Assembly: GCA_017463065.1 (NCBI GenBank)
Contig: JAFTPX010000002.1
Span: 1 to 59,647 of the forward strand
Direction: 5' to 3'
From: Clostridia bacterium
GTDB taxonomy: Bacteria > Bacillota > Clostridia > Oscillospirales > CAG-272
Length of the DNA stretch: 59,647 nt
Part shown: positions 15,376 through 23,527 of the stretch, in pieces
How positions within the stretch are numbered: the first letter of the stretch is position 1
Layout of the letters: the number at the start of each line of letters is the position of its first letter
Made by a program: the position numbers and the translations under genes
Notes under the pieces: model-generated
The model's input: only the letters and a program-made list of their open reading frames with translations
Told to the model about the DNA's origin: nothing
The model's database searches: none

Positions 15376-17418
15376 TTATCCTTTTGTTCGAAGCTCTTCC
15401 CATTTTTTGTTCAGATACTCTTTGGTTACCTTGTCAAGATCCTTGTAGCAACCCGCATCGTAAGAGGCGGAGAAGTCGAAGCTTTCTGGATACAGAATGC
15501 TGTAGGCATCCTCGCCCATGCCTTCCTTGTATCCCTCGTCGTCGTAAACGAAGGCGTTGGGAGACGCATAGCAGATATACTCCGCGTTGGCAATCGCAGG
15601 CTCGGGGCTGAGCATAAAGTTGATGTACGCCTCAGCGAGCTCCTTGTTCTGGCAACCCTTAGGAATACACATGGCATCGACGAAGATATTGGTCTGCTCA
15701 GGATAGTAGAATTGCAGATCCACGTTCTTTGCCTGATTGTCTGCCATGGTCAGGTAATCGCCCGCATAATACGCGCCGATTGCCGCCTCCCCCGATTCCA
15801 TCATGTTGAAGATCTCGTCCATGACAAACTTTTTAAGCAAAGGCATTTGCTTTTTTAATTCCGCAAAGCCTTGATCCCAAGCGGCAGTGTCTGTGGTATT
15901 CACGTCCAGCCCAAGCTTGTAAAACGCCGTACCGAAGGCATCGCGGGAGTTGTTGAACTGTACGATCTTACCGCTGTATTTTTCATTCCACATCAGATCC
16001 CAGCTACCTGTATCTGTCTCGTCTACCACGTTGGCGTTGTAGATCACACCCACCATGCCGTAGGTGTAGGGAACCGAGTACTTGTTCTGGGGATCGTAGT
16101 ACAGATTGCGGAAATCCTCTGAAATCGCTTCCTCATAATAAGGAATATTGGAGAAATCCAGTTCCTCCAGCAGCCCCTCCGAGGCAAGACGGGCGATCAT
16201 GTAGTCCGAAGGAACGATCACGTCGTAGCTAACGGCTCCCGTGGAAAGCTTGGCGTAAAGATCCTCATTGGAGGTGTAGGTCACGTAATTGACCTTTACC
16301 CGCAAGCCAAGCTCGGTTCGGCAGTACTCCTCAAATGCCTTGTTCGTATCGAGGGAATCCTCCGAGCCATCGGAGATGTATTCTCCCCAGTTGTATACGT
16401 TCAGGGTCAGGGTCTGCTTGGAGTAAATATTCAATGCCACGCAAAGGGAGATTAGAATGGCAATCACGCAGATCACGGCAATGATCTTGTTGAGATAAGA
16501 GGGGCTCTTTCGGTTGATCAGCAGACGGTTTTGGGAAGTCTTGTCGGTATTCTTCCCTTGCTTTCTCTTTTTCTGTGCCCGAAGGATCGCCTCCTGCCGC
16601 TTCTTTTCCTCTTTCTCCTTCTTCGCTTGAATCCGTTCGTCCGTGGATTTTTCACGGTTGGAGAGCAGGAGCATCACGAGGATCACCACAAAGATAATGG
16701 TGGAAAGGGCATAAATCGTTGGCTTCACGTTTTTCTTCGTCATACTGTAGATCAGAATCGGAAGGGTTTGGAAGTCCACACCCGAGGTGAAATAACTGAT
16801 GACAAAATCGTCCAGCGACATGGTAAACGCCATGATCGCACCCGTCAGTACCCCTGGCATAATGGCAGGCAGCTGAACCTTGAAGAAGGATTGGAGTGGC
16901 GTACAGCCAAGATCCAGTGCCGCTTCGGGCAGGGCCTTGTCCATTTGCTTGAACTTGGGCAATACGTTCAAAATGACGTAGGGAAGATTGAAGGTCACGT
17001 GAGCAATGAGCATCGTCCAGAAGCTCAGCTTGGTTTGCAGACCAATCAGCGTTCCCACGAATACGAAGAGAAACATCAGGGAAATACCCGTAATGATTTC
17101 GGGATTCATCATGGGGATGTTTGTGGCGGTCATCAAGGATCTTTTCAGACTTTTGTGCTTCATGTGATGAATCCCGAAAGCCGCCGCCGTGCCGAGCACC
17201 GTGGCAATGGCAGAGGAGGCAATGGCAAGGATCAGAGAGTTCTTCAGAGCGTCCAAAATTTCACTGTTCGCAAAAAGCTCTAAATACCACTTGAAGGAAA
17301 AGCCACTAAAGGTGGAGGTGCTGGAGCCTTCATTGAAGGAAAAAACGATCAGAACCGCGATAGGCGCAAACAGAAAGACCAGAATCAGCGCGATGGCGAG
17401 ATTGGAAAGCTTTTTCAT
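15376..17418 (-). CDS. PotC-PotD fusion: spermidine/putrescine permease plus binding domain
   Basis: One 680-residue polypeptide joining two normally separate subunits. Residues 1-265 are the PotC-type permease with six helices and the ATPase-coupling EAA loop ('LPEAALDLGCTPLQSFFKVQ'). A strongly charged Lys/Glu/Gln linker (about 268-305) is followed by a membrane helix ('IIAVICVIAILISLCVALNI', about 318-338) and then a PotD-type polyamine-binding domain beginning 'LTLNVYNWGEYISDGSEDS' and running to the end. The extra helix replaces the usual lipoprotein anchor and places the binding domain outside. The frame is continuous with no sign of frameshift. It overlaps potB by four bases (ATGA), so PotB-PotCD-PotA form one operon. 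Substrate specificity is inferred from PotD similarity. Confidence 0.93.
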   Translation of the reverse strand: MKKLSNLAIALILVFLFAPIAVLIVFSFNEGSSTSTFSGFSFKWYLELFANSEILDALKNSLILAIASSAIATVLGTAAAFGIHHMKHKSLKRSLMTATNIPMMNPEIITGISLMFLFVFVGTLIGLQTKLSFWTMLIAHVTFNLPYVILNVLPKFKQMDKALPEAALDLGCTPLQSFFKVQLPAIMPGVLTGAIMAFTMSLDDFVISYFTSGVDFQTLPILIYSMTKKNVKPTIYALSTIIFVVILVMLLLSNREKSTDERIQAKKEKEEKKRQEAILRAQKKRKQGKNTDKTSQNRLLINRKSPSYLNKIIAVICVIAILISLCVALNIYSKQTLTLNVYNWGEYISDGSEDSLDTNKAFEEYCRTELGLRVKVNYVTYTSNEDLYAKLSTGAVSYDVIVPSDYMIARLASEGLLEELDFSNIPYYEEAISEDFRNLYYDPQNKYSVPYTYGMVGVIYNANVVDETDTGSWDLMWNEKYSGKIVQFNNSRDAFGTAFYKLGLDVNTTDTAAWDQGFAELKKQMPLLKKFVMDEIFNMMESGEAAIGAYYAGDYLTMADNQAKNVDLQFYYPEQTNIFVDAMCIPKGCQNKELAEAYINFMLSPEPAIANAEYICYASPNAFVYDDEGYKEGMGEDAYSILYPESFDFSASYDAGCYKDLDKVTKEYLNKKWEELRTKG

Positions 17419-18266
17419 GGCATCATACCTCCTTCGTCGTTATCGGAATAACGGTTGACGATGGCAAGTCCCAACAACAGAATCAGCATCAGTACCAACG
17501 ACAGAGACGCAGTCATGTTATAGTTAGAGGCGTTGTACTGTTGCTCAATGGCGTCGCCGATCAGAAGCATATCCGCACCGCCCAGCTTCTGGGAGATGTA
17601 GAAGGTGCTGATGGAGGGAACCAAAACCATGGTTACTCCCGATATAACACCCGAAACGCTGAGAGGGAAGATCACCTTCCGCAGAACACCAAAGCCGTTA
17701 CAGCCAAGATCGGATGCGGCTTCTACCAAACGGTAGTCCAGCTTGGACATGACCGAATAGATAGGCAGGATCATATAGGGAAGGTAATCGTATACCATAC
17801 CCAGAATCACGGCACCTTCGGTTCCCAGCATATGAATGGGATCAATGCCAAAATTTCCAAGAAAGGAGTTAACGATACCCGTGTCCTGAATGAGCACCAT
17901 GATGGCGTAGGTACGGATCAGAAAGTTCATCCACATGGGAAGCATCAGAAGCAAGATCAGCACGCGCTGGGTCTTTGCCTTGCATCGGGAAATAAAGTAT
18001 GCCACAGGATAGCCGATCAAAAGGCAGATGAAGGTGGCGATTACCGCCAGCTTCAAGGAACGGAAGAAGATCTTCAAATAGGTCGGTGTGAAGAAGTTGG
18101 CAATGTTGGTCAGGGTAAAGCCACCCTCACCGTTGGTAAACGCATAATATGCCACGAAGATCAACGGGGCAATGATAAAGAGAACCGACCAGACGATATG
18201 GGGCGCCGCCGCATACCGTTGCAGAAGGGAGCGGTTGTCGGTTTTTGTTTTCTGTGCTCTTGTCAT
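17415..18266 (-). CDS. potB: Spermidine/putrescine ABC permease PotB
   Basis: Membrane subunit of the polyamine importer, 283 residues with six predicted helices and the EAA motif '[20 protein letters not shown]' that contacts PotA. It pairs with the PotC half of the downstream fusion protein. It overlaps potA by four bases upstream and potCD by four bases downstream, which indicates translational coupling. Confidence 0.94.
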   Translation of the reverse strand: MTRAQKTKTDNRSLLQRYAAAPHIVWSVLFIIAPLIFVAYYAFTNGEGGFTLTNIANFFTPTYLKIFFRSLKLAVIATFICLLIGYPVAYFISRCKAKTQRVLILLLMLPMWMNFLIRTYAIMVLIQDTGIVNSFLGNFGIDPIHMLGTEGAVILGMVYDYLPYMILPIYSVMSKLDYRLVEAASDLGCNGFGVLRKVIFPLSVSGVISGVTMVLVPSISTFYISQKLGGADMLLIGDAIEQQYNASNYNMTASLSLVLMLILLLGLAIVNRYSDNDEGGMMP

Positions 18267-19384
18267 TCTTCCTCGTCCTCCGTCACATCGGAAAGATGTT
18301 CCATTTCCTCGGAGAAGGTGGAGTAGTCGCCGAACATATTGGAATATTCGGATTTTTTCATAATATGAATGGCATCAGGCTCAATGTAAACGCCGATTTC
18401 GGCATCGGGAGCGACGTAGTCCGTGGTCTGGATCATCCATTTGAAGCCGTCAATGTCCACGATGATCTCATAGTGGACCCCCTTGAAGGTGACCGTGGTG
18501 ACCTTGCCGCAAAGCATGCCTTTTTCCACAGGAACCACATCCACGTCCTCGGGACGGATGACCACGTCCACCGCCTCGTTTTTGCCAAAGCCTTTGTCCA
18601 GACAGTCAAAGGTGTGCTTGGCGAATTTTACCTTGTAATCTTCCGGCATGATGCCGTCGATGATGTTGGACTCTCCGATAAAGTCGGCAACGAAAGCGTT
18701 CACTGGCTCGTTGTAAATATCGGTGGGAGAGCCGATCTGCTGAATCTTTCCGTTCGCCATGACCACCACGGTGTCCGACATGGAAAGCGCCTCCTCCTGA
18801 TCGTGGGTGACGTAAATAAAGGTAATTCCCGTTTTGGCGTGAATATTTTTCAATTCGACTTGCATATCCTTGCGAAGCTTCAAGTCAAGAGCCGCCAGAG
18901 GCTCGTCCAATAACAGAACCTGAGGCTGATTGATCAGCGCGCGAGCAATGGCAACCCGCTGTTGTTGACCGCCAGAAAGCAGATTCACGTTTCTTTTTTC
19001 GAATCCGCGGAGGTTTACCAGCTCCAGCATTTCGGAGACTCGTTTTCTGATCTCATCCTTGTTCACCTTGGCAAGCTTGAGTCCGAATGCAATGTTATCA
19101 TATACGTTGAGATGGGGAAAGAGGGCGTATTTTTGAAAGACGGTGTTGACATTTCGCTTGTAGGCGGGAATGTCGTTGATTCGTTGCCCGTCAAAGCATA
19201 CGTCACCCTCGTCTGGGGATTCAAATCCGCCGATGATTCGGAGCGTCGTTGTTTTTCCGCACCCCGACGGACCTAAGAGCGTAATAAACTCATGGTCATT
19301 GATGTAAAGATCAACGTTGGAGAGTACCTGCTCGCCGTCATACGCCTTGCAGATATTTTTCAGTTCGATCAGCTTTGCTTTCAT
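18263..19384 (-). CDS. potA: Spermidine/putrescine ABC ATP-binding protein PotA
   Basis: ATPase subunit driving polyamine import, 373 residues. Walker A '[12 protein letters not shown]', signature '[15 protein letters not shown]', Walker B '[12 protein letters not shown]', switch His '[11 protein letters not shown]', then a C-terminal TOBE-type regulatory domain ('[18 protein letters not shown]'). The frame is open to 19621, but the ATG at 19384 starts the conserved '[15 protein letters not shown]' and has AAGGAG 12 bases upstream. First gene of potA-potB-potCD; no transcription regulator gene adjoins it. Confidence 0.95.
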   Translation of the reverse strand: MKAKLIELKNICKAYDGEQVLSNVDLYINDHEFITLLGPSGCGKTTTLRIIGGFESPDEGDVCFDGQRINDIPAYKRNVNTVFQKYALFPHLNVYDNIAFGLKLAKVNKDEIRKRVSEMLELVNLRGFEKRNVNLLSGGQQQRVAIARALINQPQVLLLDEPLAALDLKLRKDMQVELKNIHAKTGITFIYVTHDQEEALSMSDTVVVMANGKIQQIGSPTDIYNEPVNAFVADFIGESNIIDGIMPEDYKVKFAKHTFDCLDKGFGKNEAVDVVIRPEDVDVVPVEKGMLCGKVTTVTFKGVHYEIIVDIDGFKWMIQTTDYVAPDAEIGVYIEPDAIHIMKKSEYSNMFGDYSTFSEEMEHLSDVTEDEEE

Positions 19385-19471
19385 TCCACATAAAAACTCC
19401 TTCGGGAAAAAATATCCTGCACAAAGAAAGCTCGGTAAAATTACAGAACAATCCATTGTATCATTGCGAAT

Positions 19472-19500
19472 ATTGTAACAGAAATTCGTCAAAAATGCAA
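19472..19500 (-). promoter_or_regulatory. Promoter of the pot operon
   Basis: Minus strand TTGCAT (19500-19495), 17-base spacer, TACAAT (19477-19472), about 90 bases before the potA start, leaving an AT-rich untranslated leader without an obvious strong hairpin. Confidence 0.7.
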
Positions 19501-19518
19501 TATGTTTTACAAATATTT

Positions 19519-20094
19519 TCATTTTTCTGGAATAAAAATTCTGACAAATAAGGAAATCGAAAAGATAAAGAGGGAGAGTGAGGAAGATGCCCGCAGAAGT
19601 AAATAGACCGAAAAGCACCAAAGGGTGAAAATGAAGAAAAAAGACAGAGCCTGTAAAATCCCGTCGGCACTCCTCATCGATATCCGCAGACAGAGCAGAG
19701 AACGAAGGATTCGTCCCCCGTCAAAGTCCTTGATGGGAAGCAGATTCATCATCCCCAAAACGAAGGAGGAAATCGAAAACCAAAGCAAAAAATCCGAAGA
19801 AGCTTGCCGATAACCCCACAGTCCGACACTTCCCAAAGCAAGATTCACCAAGGGCCCCGCCGAGCACAGCAGGATCTCCTTGCGGTAAGAGAATAGATGA
19901 CCCTCGGGAATCAATCCCGCTCCGTAGATCCCGATCTTGCATTCCTTCAGCCGAATTCGACACACAGCCGCCACTAAAATATGCCCCAGCTCGTGAGTCA
20001 ACGCGGCGAGCAAAGAGGCAAGGGAAAAGAGGGAATGGGAGAGGATCAGAGAAAGAGCAAACATAATGGTGAAAAAACCGATTTTGATCTTCAC
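19519..20094 (-). CDS. Site-2 protease family (M50) membrane metallopeptidase
   Basis: Compact intramembrane zinc protease, 191 residues. The zinc-binding H-E-x-x-H is '[13 protein letters not shown]' (His34, Glu35, His38) and the distal zinc ligand motif is '[14 protein letters not shown]'. Several membrane helices surround these. It resembles the SpoIVFB branch, which processes pro-sigma-K in the mother cell, but lacks the C-terminal CBS domain of Bacillus SpoIVFB, and no SpoIVFA-type partner adjoins it. The GTG at 20094 is preferred (AGAGAGG nine bases upstream); an upstream ATG would add 27 residues. It lies alone between the pot operon and the tRNA-Leu(GAG) region. The substrate is unknown. 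Confidence 0.85.
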   Translation of the reverse strand: MKIKIGFFTIMFALSLILSHSLFSLASLLAALTHELGHILVAAVCRIRLKECKIGIYGAGLIPEGHLFSYRKEILLCSAGPLVNLALGSVGLWGYRQASSDFLLWFSISSFVLGMMNLLPIKDFDGGRILRSLLCLRISMRSADGILQALSFFFIFTLWCFSVYLLLRASSSLSLFIFSISLFVRIFIPEK

Positions 20095-20203
20095 AGTTCC
20101 CAACCTCTCTTTCCGTTTTTTATAGGGTATTATCATTATATGAAGGGAGAAGGGAAGGGATTGATAAAAGAGCAAAAAAATTCAAGAAATTTCAAAAAAG
20201 GTA

Positions 20204-20231
20204 TTGACATTTTTAAAAAAAAGTGTATAAT
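20204..20231 (+). promoter_or_regulatory. Promoter of tRNA-Leu(GAG)
   Basis: Consensus TTGACA (20204-20209), 16-base spacer, consensus TATAAT (20226-20231), 29 bases before the tRNA 5' end. Confidence 0.92.
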
Positions 20232-20260
20232 ATTATCTGTTGCCGCAAACGCGGTGGCAT

Positions 20261-20345
20261 GCGAGAGTGGCGGAACTGGCAGACGCGCACGTTTGAGGGG
20301 CGTGTGGTTCACACCGTACGGGTTCAAGTCCCGTTTCTCGCACCA
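20261..20345 (+). tRNA. tRNA-Leu (anticodon GAG)
   Basis: Class II tRNA of 85 bases with encoded CCA. The acceptor GCGAGAG pairs with TTCTCGC (one G-U pair). The anticodon stem CACGT/GCGTG closes the loop TTGAGGG, giving anticodon GAG for CUC/CUU codons. A long variable arm and the T-loop GGTTCAAGTCC are present. Confidence 0.97.
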
Positions 20346-20392
20346 GCGGCAAGTTGCCGCCCCCAATTATCGGGTGGCGACAGTAAGAATCC
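20340..20392 (+). repeat. Structured trailer copy A after tRNA-Leu(GAG)
   Basis: Begins with the tRNA 3' end GCACCAGC, then a perfect hairpin GCGGC-AAGTT-GCCGC, then CCCCCAATTATCGGGTGG. The right arm of the first hairpin can alternatively pair with GGGTGGCGAC, so two mutually exclusive folds are possible. A related copy lies at 20438-20483. Confidence 0.6.
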
Positions 20393-20434
20393 GAACCTCA
20401 TCATACGATGGTGGGGTTCGGATTTATCTTTTTT
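20388..20434 (+). terminator. Terminator 1 after tRNA-Leu(GAG)
   Basis: AATCCGAACC pairs with GGTTCGGATT around an inner CATCAT/ATGGTG stem, followed by ATCTTTTTT. Confidence 0.88.
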
Positions 20435-20437
20435 ACA

Positions 20438-20483
20438 GCACCAGCAGGCAGTACCTGCACCCAATCTCGGGTGTAGTTACTGC
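20438..20483 (+). repeat. Structured trailer copy B
   Basis: Starts with the same GCACCAGC as the tRNA 3' end, then a hairpin GCAGG-CAGTA-CCTGC and the shared blocks CCCAAT and TCGGGTG. It is an imperfect duplicate of 20340-20392 located beyond the first terminator, without a tRNA body before it. Confidence 0.6.
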
Positions 20484-20494
20484 TTTCTTTTTTT
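20448..20494 (+). terminator. Terminator 2 after tRNA-Leu(GAG)
   Basis: GCAGTA pairs with TACTGC and CACCC with GGGTG, followed by TTTCTTTTTTT. It is built from trailer copy B. Confidence 0.75.
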
Positions 20495-20518
20495 GGCAAT
20501 GATTTTTTTACAGAAAAA

Positions 20519-20565
20519 CTCCGCATGGGAAAGGGAAGAATCCCAATCCGATGCGGAGCATTTTA
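20519..20565 (-). terminator. Terminator of the transketolase operon
   Basis: On the minus strand CTCCGCAT (20558-20551) pairs with ATGCGGAG (20526-20519), followed by TTTTTCTG. It lies 37 bases after the transketolase stop. Confidence 0.75.
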
Positions 20566-20601
20566 TTTTGAGAGCTTCAGATAGAGAAGACTCTCTCTTT
20601 T

Positions 20602-21543
20602 TTATTTTTTCAGTCCAAGGGCGACCTCAGCCTTTGCGACGATGTTAGCGGTGGTCAGGCCGTACATCTCAAGCAGCGGAGGAACCTTTCCGGAATGTCC
20701 GAACCGATCCTCGACACCCACGCGAACTACGGGAACAGGGCAGCCTTCGGATACGACTTCCGCTACGGCAGAGCCCAAGCCGCCGATGATGGAATGCTCC
20801 TCTGCGGTAACGATGGCGCCCGTTTCCTGAGCGGCTGTCAAAAGGATGTCCTTGTCAATAGGCTTAATGGTGTGAATATTGATGACGCGAGCCTTGATGC
20901 CGCGATCCGCGAGAATCTTGGCGGCTTCCAGAGCCATGCCAACCATCATACCCGTTGCGGCGATGGTCAGATCGTTGCCCTCGGTCATCTGAATTCCCTT
21001 GCCAAGCTCAAATTTGTAGGTTTCCTTGTCATAGAGTACGGGAACGGCATAGCGTCCGAATCTCATATAAACGGGACCGTTGAAGTTGAGTGCCGCTTCT
21101 ACAACGGCGCGTGCTTCTACCGCGTCAGCGGGGTTGATAACGGTCATACCCGGGATGGCGCGCATGAGGGCGAAGTCCTCGATGCACTGGTGGGTCGCAC
21201 CATCCTCGCCGACAGTAATGCCTGCGTGGGTTGCGCCGATCTTTACGTTGAGGTGAGGATAGCCCACGGAGTTTCTGACCTGCTCAAAGGCTCGTCCTGC
21301 CGCAAACATGGCGAAGGAGGAAGCGAACACGGTCTTGCCCGTGGTAGCGATTCCTGCCGCTACGCTGATCATATTGCCTTCCGCAATACCGCAGTCAAAG
21401 AATCTCTCGGGGAACTTCTTCTTAAAGATAGCGGTTTTGGTAGCCGCCGCAAGGTCGGCATCCAGTACTACGAAATCATATTTCTCGCCCAGCTCCGCAA
21501 GCGCGTTGCCGTAAGCTTCTCTTGTTGCAATCTTTTCTGCCAT
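20602..21543 (-). CDS. Transketolase, C-terminal subunit
   Basis: Second half of a split transketolase (313 residues): the pyrimidine-binding domain ('KYDFVVLDADLAAATKTA', 'DCGIAEGNMISVAAGIA', 'GATHAGITVGEDGATHQCIE') and the C-terminal domain ('VINIHTIKPIDKDIL'). The Glu of 'IAEGNM' activates thiamine diphosphate, and this half pairs with the upstream subunit to transfer two-carbon units between pentose-phosphate sugars. Separate N and C genes are common in Clostridia. It lies 12 bases after the N-terminal subunit. Confidence 0.95.
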   Translation of the reverse strand: MAEKIATREAYGNALAELGEKYDFVVLDADLAAATKTAIFKKKFPERFFDCGIAEGNMISVAAGIATTGKTVFASSFAMFAAGRAFEQVRNSVGYPHLNVKIGATHAGITVGEDGATHQCIEDFALMRAIPGMTVINPADAVEARAVVEAALNFNGPVYMRFGRYAVPVLYDKETYKFELGKGIQMTEGNDLTIAATGMMVGMALEAAKILADRGIKARVINIHTIKPIDKDILLTAAQETGAIVTAEEHSIIGGLGSAVAEVVSEGCPVPVVRVGVEDRFGHSGKVPPLLEMYGLTTANIVAKAEVALGLKK

Positions 21544-21555
21544 TGTTCTGCCTCC

Positions 21556-22383
21556 TTACATTGTTGCCTTGATTTCCGCAACTGCCTGAGCGTACTGCTC
21601 GTCGTTGGGAGCGGAGCCGTGCCAGCCCACTTGATTTTCCATAAAGGAAACACCCTTTCCCTTGACGGTTTTTGCGATAATGGCAACGGGCTTCCCCTTC
21701 ACGGTCTTTGCCTCGTCAAACGCCGCCGCAATTTGCTCGAAATCGTGACCGTCAATGACGATGACGTGGAAGCCGAACGCCGCCAGCTTCGTGTCGTAGG
21801 GCGTGGGGTTCATGACCTCGGCAACAGGACCGTCGATCTGCAGACCGTTCCAGTCAAAGATGGCACAGAGGTTGTCCAGCTTGTAGTGAGCCGCGAACAT
21901 AGCAGCCTCCCAGATCTGTCCCTCCTCGCTCTCGCCGTCTCCGATGATCGAATAGGTTCGATAGGACTTTCCGTTCAGCTTTGCCGCAAGAGCAATGCCG
22001 CAAGCGGAGGAGAAGCCCAGTCCCAAGGAGCCCGTAGACATATCTACACCGGGAGTCCCCTTCATATCGGGGTGACCCTGTAGGAAGGAGTCTATCTGAC
22101 GGAGCTTTTTCAGCTCGTCACGGGAGAAATAGCCCTTTTCCGCCAGAGCGGCATACAGAGCGGGAGCGGTGTGACCCTTGGAAAGAACCAAACGGTCCCG
22201 ATCCTCCCACTTGGGATCAGCGGGGTTAACGTTCATCTCCTCAAAGTACAGATAAGTCATAATATCCGCGATCGAAAGAGAGCCTCCGGGGTGTCCCGAG
22301 CTTGCCGCGTGAACCTGCTCCAGAATATCAAGACGGAGCTGAACGGCGGTTTGCTTCAGTTGGTTGAGTTTTGCCTGTTCCAT
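21556..22383 (-). CDS. Transketolase, N-terminal subunit
   Basis: First half of the split transketolase, binding the diphosphate of thiamine diphosphate through Mg2+: 'SSGHPGGSLSIADIMTYL', the catalytic His in 'SKGHTAPALYAAL', and the 'GDGESEEGQIWEA' cofactor motif. About 275 residues, with the C-terminal subunit next in the operon. I take the ATG at 22383 ('MEQAKLNQL'); upstream in-frame ATGs at 22407 and 22404 are equally weak in ribosome binding site, so the first eight residues are uncertain. Confidence 0.94.
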   Translation of the reverse strand: MEQAKLNQLKQTAVQLRLDILEQVHAASSGHPGGSLSIADIMTYLYFEEMNVNPADPKWEDRDRLVLSKGHTAPALYAALAEKGYFSRDELKKLRQIDSFLQGHPDMKGTPGVDMSTGSLGLGFSSACGIALAAKLNGKSYRTYSIIGDGESEEGQIWEAAMFAAHYKLDNLCAIFDWNGLQIDGPVAEVMNPTPYDTKLAAFGFHVIVIDGHDFEQIAAAFDEAKTVKGKPVAIIAKTVKGKGVSFMENQVGWHGSAPNDEQYAQAVAEIKATM

Positions 22384-22426
22384 GAAATAGACCATACCTT
22401 TCATCAATTTACTATCAATAAGATTA

Positions 22427-22456
22427 ATTATATAATATTTTTACCATATAAGTCAA
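22427..22456 (-). promoter_or_regulatory. Promoter of the transketolase operon
   Basis: Minus strand TTGACT (22456-22451), 18-base spacer, TATAAT (22432-22427), in the gap between trpS and the transketolase genes. Confidence 0.78.
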
Positions 22457-22491
22457 GAGGATTTTTTGGGGGGACACAAGCTTTTGGGCTT

Positions 22492-23490
22492 TTACAGCTT
22501 GACGAAGCCAAGCTTTTTCTGAACCTTGCCAAGGGTTCTGCGGGCGTAATAAGAAGCTTCCTCGGCGCCTTTTCTCATTTGTGCCTCCAGCGCCGCCTTA
22601 TCGGACAGCAGCTCGCGGAATTTTTCCTGCACGGGGGAGAGCGCGTCTGCGCAGACCTCTCCCACGGCAAGCTTGAAATCACCATAGCCCTTGCCCGCAA
22701 ATTCCTTTTCGATCTCGTCAAAGGATTTACCTGTGAAGCAGGAATAAATACTGATCAGGTTGTTGATTCCGTCCTTGCCCTCGGCAAAGCGAACGCAGGT
22801 TTCGGAATCGGTAACGGCGCGCTTGAACTTGCGGATGATGGTGTCACGGTCATCCAGAATATAAACGACGGCATTGACGTTTTCATCGGATTTGGACATC
22901 TTCTTCGTGGGGTCTGCCAAGGACATGATCTTCATGCCTGACTTGGCAATAATGGGCTCGGGAACCGTGAAGGTGCAGGGATAGAGCTGATTAAAGCGCT
23001 CCGCGATATCTCGGCAAAGCTCTACGTGCTGCTTCTGGTCGATCCCTACGGGAACCACGTCGGTTTGGTAGAGCAGAATGTCTGCCGCCATCAGCGTGGG
23101 ATAGGTAAAGAGGCCCGCGTTGATGTTGTCAGAATGCTTGGAGCTCTTGTCCTTGAACTGGGTCATGCGGGAAAGCTCACCGAACATGGTGTAGCAGTTG
23201 AGGATCCAAGCAAGCTCCGCATGCTCGTGAACGTGGGACTGCACGTAAAGGGTGTTTTTGTCGGGATCCAGTCCGCACGCCATATAGAGCGCAAGGGTCT
23301 CATAGGTTCGTCTGCGAAGCTCAGCGGGGTTCTGACGAACCGTAATGGCATGTTCGTCTACCACGCAGTAAAAGCACTTGTATTTTTCGGAATAGGTAGA
23401 AAAATTTCGAATAGCACCCAGATAGTTTCCAATGGTCAGATTGCCGCTGGGCTGAACGCCGGAATAGGAGACGAGTTGGTCTTGAAACAT
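22492..23490 (-). CDS. trpS: Tryptophan--tRNA ligase
   Basis: Class Ic aminoacyl-tRNA synthetase that charges tRNA-Trp, 332 residues. The HIGH-type signature is 'GVQPSGNLTIGNYLGAI' and the KMSKS loop is 'DPTKKMSKSDENVNAV', spaced normally. The ATG at 23490 has GGAGG 12 bases upstream and starts at the conserved sequence; the frame is open 27 residues further. It follows the aminotransferase gene by 37 bases and is probably cotranscribed; no T-box fold is visible in that short gap. Confidence 0.96.
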   Translation of the reverse strand: MFQDQLVSYSGVQPSGNLTIGNYLGAIRNFSTYSEKYKCFYCVVDEHAITVRQNPAELRRRTYETLALYMACGLDPDKNTLYVQSHVHEHAELAWILNCYTMFGELSRMTQFKDKSSKHSDNINAGLFTYPTLMAADILLYQTDVVPVGIDQKQHVELCRDIAERFNQLYPCTFTVPEPIIAKSGMKIMSLADPTKKMSKSDENVNAVVYILDDRDTIIRKFKRAVTDSETCVRFAEGKDGINNLISIYSCFTGKSFDEIEKEFAGKGYGDFKLAVGEVCADALSPVQEKFRELLSDKAALEAQMRKGAEEASYYARRTLGKVQKKLGFVKL

Positions 23491-23527
23491 AGTATATTCA
23501 TACCTCCAGTGATAAAAATGTGCGAAA

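Noticed and set aside
16400-16600. PotC/PotD junction considered as a frameshift or lost stop
   Set aside because: The linker and extra transmembrane helix form a sensible topology and the frame is continuous, so a true fusion is more likely.
23491-23527. Possible T-box upstream of trpS
   Set aside because: Only 37 bases separate it from the aminotransferase gene, too short for a T-box specifier and antiterminator.
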